NCBI RefSeq assembly: GCF_036711975.1
Contig: NC_091967.1
Span: forward strand, 7,812,001 to 7,876,000
Length of the DNA stretch: 64,000 nucleotides
Source of the DNA: Onthophagus taurus
Lineage: Eukaryota > Arthropoda > Insecta > Coleoptera > Scarabaeidae
Reading direction: 5' to 3'
Shown in pieces: positions 50,659 through 63,000 of this stretch (position 1 is its first letter; each line of letters begins with the position of its first letter). The notes below the pieces were generated by a model that did not search any database, was not told the DNA's origin, and saw only the letters and a list, made by a program, of their open reading frames with translations. The position numbers were made by a program, and so were the translations under genes.

Positions 50659-53235
50659 ATGGATGCCAGCTTCCTTAATTTTCATCAAGAGGAAACTTTC
50701 CAAGCCTTTCACTCTTCCTCTTATTATTTGGTAAGTAGTTTATTTAAAATTTTTTTTTATTCACTAAATCGGTTTTATAATAGGATGACATTTACGGTGA
50801 CTTAAGGGATCATCATTATGAATGGGAAAGCGAGCGGGAGTAAGTTTTTACTGTTATTATCTCTTATTTATTTATTTATTTATCAATTTAAATTTAGGTT
50901 ACACAGCGATGTTGGTGCTACACCAACGAGCGAAGCCACCGGGGATCTCAGCGAACGTTCAATTTCTCCTCAACATCACGAAATTGATAATATGTTGTTA
51001 TTGGAAAAGTGGACTCAACACATCTCAAGTTTGGAGGTAAAACAATCGTATAAAATTGAGATTTATAATTATTACGTTTATAAAAATTAGATTCCGAACG
51101 TTTCGGATCTCTCAGAAGTTTGTGGCCCTATTCAAACTGCCGAAGAAGCTCAAGATGTGTTAAGTAACAATGTTTTCTGCGATAAACTCCTTGATAAGGA
51201 TGTGGTGACTTCGTTGGATTTAAGCGGGAACTTTGAAAATGTTGATCCAATTGGGCATTTGGCTGATTCTGATTTCGACATCACTAAATATGTTAATGAA
51301 CCCGAAAATGTCCCGCAACAACCTGGTGGGAAAAAGATTGATATGAAAAATGCACGATACATTGTTGAGGAGGATGATGGTGGACCCGATTCTGAAGAAG
51401 ATGTCGATGTTGAGACACTTTCAGAATGTGGAGATGATAATTTGATTAATTTAGAGAAAAAAGTTGTGGAAAATAAATTATTAGAGGAAAATAATTTAGA
51501 TTTTAAGAGAACCGAAGTTACCTCATTTGATTTAGATCCAACGATATTGCAAGCGGGCGATTTGGTTAGTTTATTAGAGGAGTTTGAGGCTAGCGAAGTA
51601 AAAGGGACTGAGAAAAAAGTTAAAAAAGTTGAAATGACTAATTCAACTAATGGAAAGATAATTAAAGATAAAAAGGTTAAAATTAAAGACAAAGAAATTC
51701 CTATAAAGCATATAAAAGTGAAAAATAAAATAGGGAGTACTTGTAAATTAATTAAAATTGATGAAAAGTTGTGTAAAAAAGAGGTTATGGCGAAGAAAGA
51801 TAAAAAAGTAAAGAAATTAAGTATTAATAATAACCAAAAAAAGTCATTAACTAATCAATGTATAGTACAAGGTCAAAAAATAAGCGTAGATTCAATTAAA
51901 CATGAAGAAAAAAAAGGGAGGATAATAAAAGAAATTCCAATAATATTACCTGAACACATAGAAAGAAAACGGGTGATCAAAAAGGAAGTTAAACAAAAAT
52001 CGGAACAAATTGTATTAAAAAAAGTCATTGAAAGAAGCGGTTTAATCGAGAAAATTACCCCAAAAAAAATTATCGAAGAAAAAAAATTAGAAAATAACCT
52101 AAAAGTTAATCAACAAATTCCAAATACACAAATAATTAATTCAATTCGTTTAGATCACGATTACTGTTTATCTAATAACGTTAAAACGCATAATTTAAAC
52201 CAACAAAACATAATAAATCAACGTTCAATATTAAGAAATCAACCAACGGTGAAAATGGCCGATGGGAAATTAATGGTGTCGTTATTAAAAGTGAACACAA
52301 TAAAAACATTAGATACAAAAAAGAAATTAAATTTAGAGGAGTATAAAAAACGGCGTCAAAATCGAATTAATTTAGTAGAAAAAAAAGTAACTTCCTCAGA
52401 AAATCAATTTTGGGGCCTTGACCCATACCCGAAACTTCCAAAAAATTTAGAAATGAAAACGTACGTTAGTATCGGTATTAATACCGATCAAACATGGGCT
52501 AAAGTACAAGAAATAACGAAAGGAAATTCGGTTAATTTTAGTCCTAATTCATTGATTGCCTCAATGGTGGAAAATCATCTTCCGATAAAAGAAAAACCAG
52601 AAACTGAACCTCATTTAGCTGAAAATAAAACAATTGTTTATTTAGATAAAAATCGTCCGAAAAAAGAGACTTGTAATAAACGGGTTCAAACGGATATAAT
52701 CCGAAGGCGATCGAGGTTATCGTCTTCGTCGTCATCTTCGCGATCATCATCGAGATCATCTTCTAGATCATCATCATCAAGATCGCTTTCGCCGACAAAT
52801 AGGAAACGGCGAAGAACGAGTTCCGAACGTATTCGAGAAATTGAAGAAAGAAGGGTAATTTATGTTGGTAGAATATCAAATGGGACGACTCAAGAAGATT
52901 TGCGACGTAGGTTCTTTAAATTTGGTCCTATTAATTATGTTAGCGTGCATTTTCGGAGATCCGGAGATAATTATGGTTTCGTTACGTTTCGTTATAAGGA
53001 GGATGCTTACGAAGCTGTCGAACATGGTAACGATGATTGCAGTTTGCCGCGCTACGATTTGAGTTTTGGTGGTAGAAGAGTCTTTTGTAAAACGAGTTAT
53101 GCGGATTTAGACAATATGCGTGATGATTATATTGATCATCATCCTCGCGATGATGAATGTGGTACGGGAACTTTTGAAGATTTGCTTAGAGATTTTCAAG
53201 CGAAAGTTCGTAGTAAAAAAATTCGTAGTTCTTGA
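50659..53235 (+). CDS. srl: Spargel, PGC-1 family transcriptional coactivator
   Basis: Exons 50659-50730, 50784-50839, 50898-51036 and 51091-53235 give about 803 residues. The N-terminal acidic activation region (MDASFLNFHQEETFQAF) is followed by DLVSLLEEFE, an LxxLL nuclear-receptor-type box. The middle is lysine-rich and low-complexity. The end has an RS tract (SRSSSRSSSRSSSSRSLSP) and an RRM (VIYVGRISNGTTQEDLRRRF as RNP2 region, NYGFVTFRY as RNP1), the PGC-1 arrangement. In flies spargel drives mitochondrial biogenesis genes and responds to insulin/TOR. Nearly all of the protein is in the last exon. The start at 50659 is the first ATG of the only frame that splices through. Confidence 0.92.
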
Positions 53236-53650
53236 TGCCGGGACGGTACTGCACCTCTACTGGGCTGTGCTAATTCTAATTACGGGTGTCTAGTACCGCT
53301 TTAATAACAACGACTAAAATTACATAGAATTTCAAGATTACATTTTGTTTGGTTCAATTTAAAATTTTGTTTAATTTTCATGTTTTCTTTTTACAGCATT
53401 TCTCTTCAAAATAACTTAGTCAATTATTTAATGTTTTTTTTATTTTTTAATACTTGTCAATACAATTTATTAATTACCTTATATTCCTTTCAAGACTTGT
53501 CATGATGCGATTAGCTATTTGTACGTGTTATGATGCGCTCCATGTGATGCGTCAATAAAATTTTTTACACGTTTAAAATAAATATTGTGTATTTATTAAT
53601 AAAAACCTTTAAATCAACCCAAAAACTTTTAATTAACATTTAAAGTTTTA
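53236..53650 (+). other. srl: Spargel 3' UTR
   Basis: Follows the stop. An AATAAA at 53554-53559 is a plausible polyadenylation signal. Confidence 0.45.
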
Positions 53651-53653
53651 TGT

Positions 53654-54215
53654 AAATAAAGTAAGGTTAGAATGTCATTAAGGTTATGTAAATTGTGACA
53701 GCACAATGACAACTTACCTGTTTTATGCAACGAATAAATTAAAAGCAGATAATACAACATTTATTTATTTAAACAATATCCACTTAATTCTTTCATTTTA
53801 TAATTGATTAAATTAAAACAATTCAAACTTTAAAAATAGGCGTTTAATTAACGTCATTCAAAATAAAGTGAGGTTAAAATGTCATTAAGGTATCAAAAAA
53901 ATTATGACAGCACAATGACAACTTACCTGATTTATGCAAGGAATACATTAAAAGCTGGTAATACAAAATTTATTTATTTAAATCCACTAAATTATTTTAT
54001 TTAATTCATTTTGCAATTGATTGAATTAAAATAATTCAAATTTTAAATATAGGAGATTCAAAATAAAGTGAGGTTAGAATGTCATTAAGGTTATGTGAAA
54101 AATTATGACAGCACAATGACAACTTACCTGGTTTATGCAAGGAAAAAATTAAAATCACATTATAAAAAAAAATTATTTATTTAAATAACGTCCACTTAAT
54201 TATTTCATTTAACTC
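53654..54215. repeat. Three-unit tandem repeat between spargel and ClpP
   Basis: Units begin near 53654, 53861 and 54061 (period 207 then 200 bp), each with AAATAAAGT-AGGTTA, AATGTCATTAAGG, GACAGCACAATGACAACTTA and TTTATTTATTTAAA. The third unit runs up to the ClpP stop codon. On the minus strand each unit carries CAGGTAAGTTGTC. Confidence 0.85.
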
Positions 54216-54961
54216 AATTCAGGTTTAACATCGGCATCACCACTATTAGTACTTTGTATGATAGTTGGACTCGGTGTACTTTTTAAGGTATTAGTGTTAC
54301 TTTTGCGATCTTTCTTTGGGGTAGTAGTTAAAACTTTATCGATAATACCAAATTCCAAAGCATCGCCAGGACTTAAAAATTTATCCCTCTCCATATTGCT
54401 TTCAACGTATTCTAAACCTTTGCCGGTATGCTTCACATACAACTGATTAATTTGCTTTTTTAATTTTAAAATTTCTTCGGCATGAATTTGAATGTCGGTC
54501 GCTTGTCCTGTATATCCACCTGAAGGTTGATGAATCATTATTCTTGAATTTGGTAATGAATATCTCATTCCAGGAGCTCCAGCGGCTAACAACAACGAAC
54601 CCATACTCGCAGCTTGTCCAACGCACCAAGTAGCAACTGGGGGTTGTATATATTGCATAGTATCGTAAATTGCAAGTCCAGCTGTTACAGAACCCCCTGG
54701 GGAATTGATATACATATGAATAGGTTTCAAACTAGATTCGGATTGTAAAAAAAGTAACTGTGCTATAATGACAGAACTTAGACTATCCGTTACAGGTCCC
54801 ATTAAACACACTATTCGTTCTTTTAATAACCTAGAATAGATATCGTACGCTCTTTCCCCTCGCCCGGTTTGTTCTATCACCATCGGAATATAATTGAGGC
54901 ATCTTGTCGAATTCTTCGAAAAAACTTTTGAGGTTAGGTTCACTAAACGCGGGATTAACAT
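54209..54961 (-). CDS. ClpP: Mitochondrial ClpP protease
   Basis: A single exon of 250 codons. A short basic presequence ([20 protein letters not shown]) leads into the mature enzyme at [20 protein letters not shown]. The catalytic Ser lies in GQAASMGS, the His in MIHQPSGG, and the Asp in the SPGDALEFG region. The handle motif [12 protein letters not shown] is present. ClpP forms a double heptamer that degrades proteins fed by ClpX in the matrix. The C-terminal 40 residues ([12 protein letters not shown] onwards) are polar and species-specific. It has no introns in the coding region, unlike most neighbours. Confidence 0.96.
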   Translation of the reverse strand: MLIPRLVNLTSKVFSKNSTRCLNYIPMVIEQTGRGERAYDIYSRLLKERIVCLMGPVTDSLSSVIIAQLLFLQSESSLKPIHMYINSPGGSVTAGLAIYDTMQYIQPPVATWCVGQAASMGSLLLAAGAPGMRYSLPNSRIMIHQPSGGYTGQATDIQIHAEEILKLKKQINQLYVKHTGKGLEYVESNMERDKFLSPGDALEFGIIDKVLTTTPKKDRKSNTNTLKSTPSPTIIQSTNSGDADVKPELS

Positions 54962-56978
54962 ATTTATTTTGAAATTAACCGTGTATTAACGTAGATGGTT
55001 AATGTTAAATGACTTTTATAGTTTTTAAAAAAGAAATTGTGGGCATTTGATAATTTTTTTTTATAAAAAATTTAAATTGAGATGGTGAATGTCAAAATAA
55101 AGACAACGGCGTGAAGTTAGTCGTTTTAATTTTTTCCAATTTTTAAATTAATTTAATTATTATTAATTTATTTTTATTATTAAATTATCGATATATATAA
55201 GATTAAAAAATTTCTTACTTTAATAATTATTATTTTGATAAAATAAATTTTTTTCAATGGTGTTTATTGGGTAGGCTATGTCACATTTAAATAATTTAAA
55301 TAAGTACTTGTGCCAGATAAGGCCTAAAACTTGATTTGCAAATGATGAGGGAAAAGGCATATATCACGCCTTGAAATAACAAATACAACCGCTAGATAAG
55401 AGTGTCTTTAGACCGTTTGAACATTTTTGGGATTAGGAAGTTTTGATCTGAATGCGAGAATCTGAAAGAAATATAACCAGAGGAAGATTTGGACATATTC
55501 TGAGTGTTGTATGGCCTATGGCAATGTTAGCGGCTAATCTAGTATCAGGGTTTCGAGCTAGAGGAATATATCCGTAACGCAATAAAACAATTAATATGGG
55601 TATATAAATATTTATTAAAAAAAATCACAATATAAAAAAAATTATATATAAAACAAGGAATGTTCATTGCACAGTCGGAAAGATAGTACGTCGTAACCTT
55701 AAAAAAATGTAATTGAAACAAGATATGTAAAGTTATTATAAAAATGAGATCTAATTTATAAAAGTGTTGTTAAAAGGAGTCGTATACGAAAATAAATCGA
55801 AAAAGAAGCATTGTTTCCGTCTTCTATTTTTCATTTTTAGGCACTGGGTTCTATAAAAAACTAACGCACTGTCGCTAAACAAACCTACGTCTCTTTGTAA
55901 AAACTAATTAAGTCCTATGTACACTAAAAAAAATACCACAATTATTATTACTTAGAGAGGTCGAAGCAGTTCCATTAGAAATTCCATTTAATGAAATTTT
56001 GATTGTATTTATATTTGTATGGATATGAAGGGATTGCGTCGATTTTTATTATTTTTATGCAAACCCTACGTTTCTTATTACATAATATAGATTGTAATTC
56101 TTGTATATTTTAGATCTTTAATACACAATACATAAATGCTTAATATATTGTCATATATGCTTCTTTTTTAAAACTTCTTTGTTTAATAATAAAGATGTAT
56201 TGAGCTTATTTTTAATACCCAGATAAATATGTGCATCGAATATCATTTTTGGATTGATATATATTTTTAAATTATTTTCTAACTTCGTTTTTGTGTTGGT
56301 TTTATTATTTTTGGGGGTTTATATTTCATCAATTCGCAACGTTTTCATTTTTAATTCTGGTTTTTCCTGGTTTCTATCACATCATCTCATAAGTTTCTTT
56401 TTTAATTAAAATATCTCCTGCTTTCTCTATTTAGTATTTGATTTTTTAATCTGCTTCTAAAGTCTCGCTCTAATTACTTAACTTTAAAGTGCATTTGTAT
56501 GTACAAAAATAATGATTTATTACTACAAATATATCAACTTAAGTGAGCATTTTAAGTAAAAAAAATATATATAAAAAAGTCTTTTGAGTTTACATCACTA
56601 AAAAAAAATAATACTCTTAAAATAATATCATAAAATCACTACAATTAAACAATTTAAGTACTATGGCAATGTTTTTTTGACAATATACATTAATTTTAAT
56701 TAAGTACTTAATTAATAAGGAATATTTTATTTTTATATCTCGAGGAATAAATTCATTCGGATTTTGGACTGATTCTCGTAATTACAATTAGCAAAATACG
56801 TTCATCTTAAGATTATCCCCTCTATATAAAGAGTATATGATAGGTATCTTTTTATACTTACATCTATTAATATAATATAATAGTTTATCTAAAATAGCGG
56901 TTTGTTTAAATAAATTCATCAAGCGGGATGTATTCTTTTTGTACAATTTCTTCAATTACTTTAGCATTTCTTTGAGTA
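54962..56978. other. ClpP upstream region and probable starry night 3' UTR
   Basis: About 2 kb of AT-rich sequence with no host gene seen. By position it holds the ClpP promoter (left) and the starry night 3' UTR (right, minus strand). A pogo transposase relic lies at about 55370-55590. Confidence 0.45.
55370..55590 (+). pseudogene. pogo/CENPB-type transposase C-terminal relic
   Basis: The plus strand reads IQPLDKSVFRPFEHFWD, then GRFGHILSVVWPMAML and AANLVSGFRARGIYP. This is the usual end of insect pogo/Jerky-like DDE transposases (QPLD-x-x-VF then NLV-x-GFRA-x-GIYP). Frames are interrupted, and only the end of the catalytic domain remains. Confidence 0.65.
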
Positions 56979-57012
56979 TTATACAGACGTTTCTTCATTA
57001 GTATCTTCTTTC
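56979..57012 (-). other. stan: Alternative last exon of starry night (PDZ ligand ETSV)
   Basis: If the donor CA-gtaagc after 57949 is used and joined to the acceptor TTTAG at 57013-57014, the tail changes from DSTQ-stop to DSTQKEDTNEETSV-stop (stop 56979-56981). ETSV fits a class I PDZ ligand. Fly stan is known to have isoforms differing in a C-terminal PDZ motif. Confidence 0.6.
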
Positions 57013-60000
57013 CTAAATCAATTCAAAAGAAAAAATATCCATCAAATTTACAACCTTCAATGTGAAAAAAACCTTACCCAATTATCTTTTTTATTTAATT
57101 ATTTAATCCGTATTCCCAACACCATCTAAAAAGATTATTAGAGAATAGAAAATAACGCAATATTTAAAATCATTAAACATTTAAATCGTGTTTATGTTTA
57201 AAATCGCGATTTAAACACATTATTTTTCATGGCTGCCAACATACTTTTTTAACCTCAATTTAATTTTATTTATTGCGTTAATTGTTTGTTAATTTGTTAA
57301 ATAATAGTATATTAAAAAACAAGTTTCGTAAGACACGTTTGAAATGCACGAATTCAAGTTGAAAAACGAGTGGCGAAGCCACGAGTTTTTTAATGAATGA
57401 GTGCTTTAAGTCTTATGAAACGTGTTTTTTATGCTATTTTTTGTAATTCGCGTTTATATCCTTTTTTTTTCTCAAAAATAAAATAAATTTTGACAATGTA
57501 GGGAAATAGGTATGTACCAGTTGGTAATACCGTAACACTTGAAAATAGAAATTTGAATTGACAATTAGAAACTGTCAAAACACAAAATGTATTCACCTGA
57601 CAAAAATGTTTCATGTACACCTCCCAAAATAAGAGAAATTGCTCAGAGTTCAATGTCCTCATCATTGTGGACCTTGTATTCGATGCTAAGAACGCGTTTA
57701 AACATCCATAGACAAAAATTGTCACATTGACAACTAGAAAAATTAATGACCCAATGTCACCAACTTGAACTGGTTCCATAAAATGTTACTAAAATCTCAT
57801 TACAGCATCGGATGCTGTAAAGAGTCTCATTACAGCACCCGTTTGAGTACTGTTATAGCTTCTATTACCGTAGCGAATTACAAAAAATAATTTTAAGTCA
57901 CCCAAAAGAGAATATTAGTTAATTTTAATTAATTTTTTAGAAGCTTACTGTGTTGAATCTGGATGATGAGCTGTATGCATCATAGAAACCGGTGGCATTA
58001 ATGGTGAAGGAGAACCTCGAATGCTGCCACAAATGGAACCATGAAATGAACCCAAAGCTGAACCAACTCTTGAACTCATTCGCAACCCCATCGCTGAACT
58101 ATGATGGTAATCTAATCCTTTTAAAAAGTTTTTTATAACAAATTTTAATTTTAATTTATTTTTTAATCTACCTGGATTATTTACATCATTAATAATCGGT
58201 GACATCATACGACTTGATGGTGTATGAACGTAATTATTATGGGTTGAAACATGATCTTCTTCCGCCGTATAAGGAAAATGATATTTATCGTGATGTTTCT
58301 CATCATTATCAGAAACCCTTTCAGAGTACTCCTGATAATTTAAATTATCATGAGACGGCATTCTCTTTTCTAACCCGTAATCATTTTTATTTTGTAAATT
58401 TGAAATGTATTGAGCTTCATACTGCTGTGTCGTCCTAACCATGTACTGCTCACTTTGCAACGGTGGCAAGCAAGTATCAGGAGTTACATCAGGATTCGGT
58501 AACGGATTTGGGGAATTATTTTTATGGCAAAACTCGTTATCCGAACCAGTTTCCGCTGACCACCTTCCTACTTCTTGAACATTATTTGTATTTGGAAGAT
58601 AAGATTCCGGCAGTTGACTCGACCACCTTGGTGCATAAATCATGGGTTGCACCGCTGGAAATAGTTGAGAATTTGTTACAATATTTAAAGCAGGTGGAGT
58701 TCCGCATCTCGAAGCAACATGTTCTGTAATATTCGGTAAATACCCCTGGCGAGGTGCTGCATTTCTCGATGGTCGCTCGCGCCGTCGGGTACTTGATGAC
58801 TCATCATCATCCGATGAATGACTCGATGCTAAATCCAAACTACGACCCTCAGATCCATCAGAATCCGAATCGGACTCATTACGCGTTCTAGTTCTACGAG
58901 ATTCCTCTTGATGATTATCCCCTCCACCGCGCCTTCGCTGCAATTGAGATTCTTGTTCAAATCCACGCATATAACTCGGAACATCACTCGTTGAATTATA
59001 ATTTGAGGTACTCGTTGAAGTATGTCTTAAATGAGTGTCACTCCTATAAGGACTTGAACTCGTTTTCGTCGTTGATCTTGATGTGGTCGAAGACGTTGAA
59101 ATACCCACATTTCGACGATTTCCACCAACAACGTCCAAGCCAGTACTATGATAGGCTAAAGCCGAGCGAGATTGCGCATTTAAATTTTGAGAACTCGTAC
59201 TTGGTACTCCAGCTATCGATCCAGTTTCGAGTAATGGTACTTTTTTACCCATACAAGTCAGTATTAGTCGAAGCAAATTTTGACGAACACGGCCGTTCGC
59301 GAAGCAATAACCCCCCAAGGAGAAAGCGGCGTGTAAAAATACCGCCAATGATAGAAAAGGTGTTAATAAGGGATGTTTTTCAGACGCGGATAATAAGGCT
59401 AAAATCCACGATGCTCCTAATAAAGGTAAAGCTATCACCGACACCCATAAAAGTCCACTGAAAACGTAAAAAAATAATTTTAATAATATAAATGTTATTT
59501 TATTGTGATAAATTGTTAAACGTCAATGTGACAGAAATTGATTTCAATCTTACCAACTGTTAATATTGTCAATAGTAGCAACAACAATTTGACACGTATT
59601 ATAGGAAAAGAAAATGTGTTAGCATCATTTATATTATATGTACATGGATTCGCGTCAGTGATTACAAAGTATTTAATTTATGTGAGTAATGATTCAGTAA
59701 TCTAGTTTGAAAATTAATTAACTTCAAATTAAAACGTCAAAAAAGTTTGGTACCAACCTAAATCGCAAAAAAAATGACATTTCTAGTGATTTTGTTGTAA
59801 TAAAAATTGTAATAATGTTCGTAAATATTAATGTAGATTGTGTTAATTCATAAATTATGTTATGTTAATATGTTTTAATAATTTTAGAATGAAGATATTA
59901 CACAGTAGAGATTAGGAACGCTTGTTTTTAAAGTGACAGTTCAATAAGAATACATAACCTCAATTGTACAAAATATCAATATATTATTTGAAATATTTTT

Positions 60001-63000
60001 TGATTATCTTACCGTATATTTGTGAATCCCATAACGTGATCTTGTAACGTAAATGCGGCTTTAATGGCAAAGACTAAAACGCCTAAATTAATGAAAACCA
60101 TGAGACAAATTGGGCCGACTAAACTCCAAACGACGCTTTCATGAAGTGAAACCCAACAACTAAATAAAAATTAAAAAAATTAAATTAAGTAGCAATAATA
60201 ATATTTTTAGTCTTACAAAAAGTAAGTTCCATATTGATGTGCTCGAACACCGACAGCTAAACTGACGATAATAGCTGGTAAAACGTATCCAACGCAATAA
60301 TAGAAACGCATCGGGCCGTGATTAATATCTCTCATTTCGGTGAGCATCCGATAAAGGTGTAGGGCGTCGACTAACATCCAAGCGAAAGCGGCCATCCACA
60401 AATAATGAAGGCCCATTGCGACTAATTTGCAAATAAGCTACAAAAAAAAATCGGAGTGAAAATTTATTTATTTTTGAATAAAATTAATTATTACCTCATT
60501 TCCCACCATTGGTTTCTTCGCTTTTAAAGCAATGAAATATAATAACTCCGCTAAAAACACACAAAGGACCAAATTTTTTCGTACAGCGTTCGAATTCGTT
60601 TGAGTTCCGCGTAGAATAGCCAATATGATATAAGCAGCTAACAATAACGGCAAAGAAATTGAAAAGCTGCTATAACTTGAAATATTTTCCAACATTGATG
60701 GTTCGGGGATGTACTCCAAATCGACGATATCAACCAAAACGGCTACCGTTGATAGGTGATTACACGTACAATTTACAACTAACGGTTTATTTTCGGATTC
60801 TTCATACCAATTTTCACCAATTTCCGTTCGACATCCAACTCTTGTCCATTCGCCGAATCCTCGGGCGTCGGTCCAATGTACGCATTGGGGATTTGAGCGT
60901 TCGTTAAATACGGTTATATCGGAATCTAACCAAATTTGTAAACGTATTGGTAAATTAAATGGTAAATCTGATAAACGTTTGTAAAAAAGTTTTTGATTTT
61001 CTTTAATATGATTTAATTCCCTTCGGAATCTAAGATTTCGATCAGAATCGGTTATCATATAGAGGTCCTTTTCCGAGTTTGGTCCGATTAATTTATCCGA
61101 TTGTTCGTTATTTATATTATCGCTATCTAAATTTTGAAAATCATCGAATTTTTGATTAATATTACTATTATTTTTAATAATCGGATCGATGTATTCCGGG
61201 ACATAAATGCTAAAGGAAATTAGTGGCGATCCAATCGTGATATCAACACCCCATCTTGTAATTACCGATTCGTGGTAAACAACCGGAAATAAAGCCCCAG
61301 CTTGTTTATATTCAGCATAACTAACCACAGCGCCATGATCGGATAAACTATGTTTAGTTAATAATTCGCCGTGCTCAATTGGACGAATTCCCAGCAACTT
61401 CAAAGGCACTAAAATCTTAGAATATTGATCGAATTTGGTTCGATCTTTAAGATAATTATTGTACTTTGGAAATGAAACTAATGGTCCTACGGATTGTACT
61501 TCATTTTTTAAAAATTGCGATGTATCAGGTAAAACGATCTTCTCGGTGGTGTATTCGCCCGGAAATGGGTATAATAAAGAATCCGGTTCGTACCCATAAA
61601 GCGATTCCGGAGTGATTATATCTAAACCTAAAACCATGTTAGGCGCGACAATTTCAAACGGATTTGTATAAGTATCGTGTTGATTTTTAGCGAGGATGTT
61701 TATGTATTTCTCCATTAATCCGATTAAATTTTCGGTGCTTTCTCCGTTTAACTCTTTGATTTTCGCCCAATGATCTAAATATTTTAAGTCTAAAATAACG
61801 CTGGACGATTGAACCAAATTGTGTATGAAATCTTTATCTTGGCTGTGAGTTAAATTTAAACCGGTCGCGTTTAATTCTTCTTTTAATAATTTTTTGATTA
61901 AATCATATGTTACTAAAACGTCGGCTCCGTATAAATCTAACGTTAAATTGGTTGCTTTGTGTAAATCGCTGGATAGTTTTATTGAAACGAAAGAATTTAA
62001 TTGTAATTGATCTTGTTCTATTAACGATAATTGGGTGCGTAATTCCACGAATTTCTCGGAGGTACAATTAAATAAATTCGGTAATTGCCAACCTCCTAAT
62101 TGGTTATCGCAAGATCTTGATGCTTTTCCGAATGATCCTTTCGGACAATTTTCAAGGGCTTCCTCCCCGAAATTTGTTCTCGGCCACCAAATCCCGCTCG
62201 AAGAACTTCTTGGGCAACCATCATAAACAACTTCGCAACCTTTTAGTGTAATCTCAGCGTAAGGATTTGGACAAGAATCGCATTTTCTTCCAATAACACC
62301 ATCTCTACATCGGCATTGACCGGATTCTGTGTTACATTGAGCGCTGTAACTTCCGGTCAAATAACAATCACACGGAATACATTTTGTTGTTGATTTCGGT
62401 TGATAATGATTTTCTCTGCAATGACATAACCCGGTGTTTTTATCGCAATCCGGGTTATAACCGGCTGCGATGTCGCAATGACACGGTCCGCAAACGGGGA
62501 ATCCCCACCAACTTGATGGGCAAGGTTGGGCTACTTTATTTTCGCAATATTCGCCGGAATATTCGGTGGAGTTGCATCGACAAACGTAGCCTTTATGTGA
62601 TGAATAATCTGGGATGCAGGCTGCGAAATTTTCGCAGGGAGAAACATCGCAAACCGGGGTACATAAAGGTCCTACATGACCATCGTTGCATTTGCAACGA
62701 AAAGAATCCGATTCTAACATTTCGCAAGTGGATGTTTCGGGGCAATCGGAACGACATTCGCCGTTTGATGAACACCCATCCTCAACGTTTTCACGCACTG
62801 TAGGTCTATTTGAGGATGTTTGTTGATTTCCGATTTTCACGTCTTGTATACAACCCTCAAAATAATTATATCCCGCGTTTAAACTGTTATAAGTCGAATC
62901 GGGGCCTCCGATTAAAATTTTCCCTATGTATAAACTCTGTATTTTTTGCGCAAACGGAAATGTTGTGGAATATTCGCCGTAATTAACCGAGAGTTTTACT

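Noticed and set aside
53654-54215. CRISPR-like array
   Set aside because: Units are about 200 bp with whole-unit similarity and no short repeat/spacer structure, and the host is an insect.
57429-57779. Membrane-like minus-strand frame as an independent host gene
   Set aside because: It lies within an inverted-repeat-bounded insert in the starry night intron, and no family was recognised. Kept only as part of that insert.
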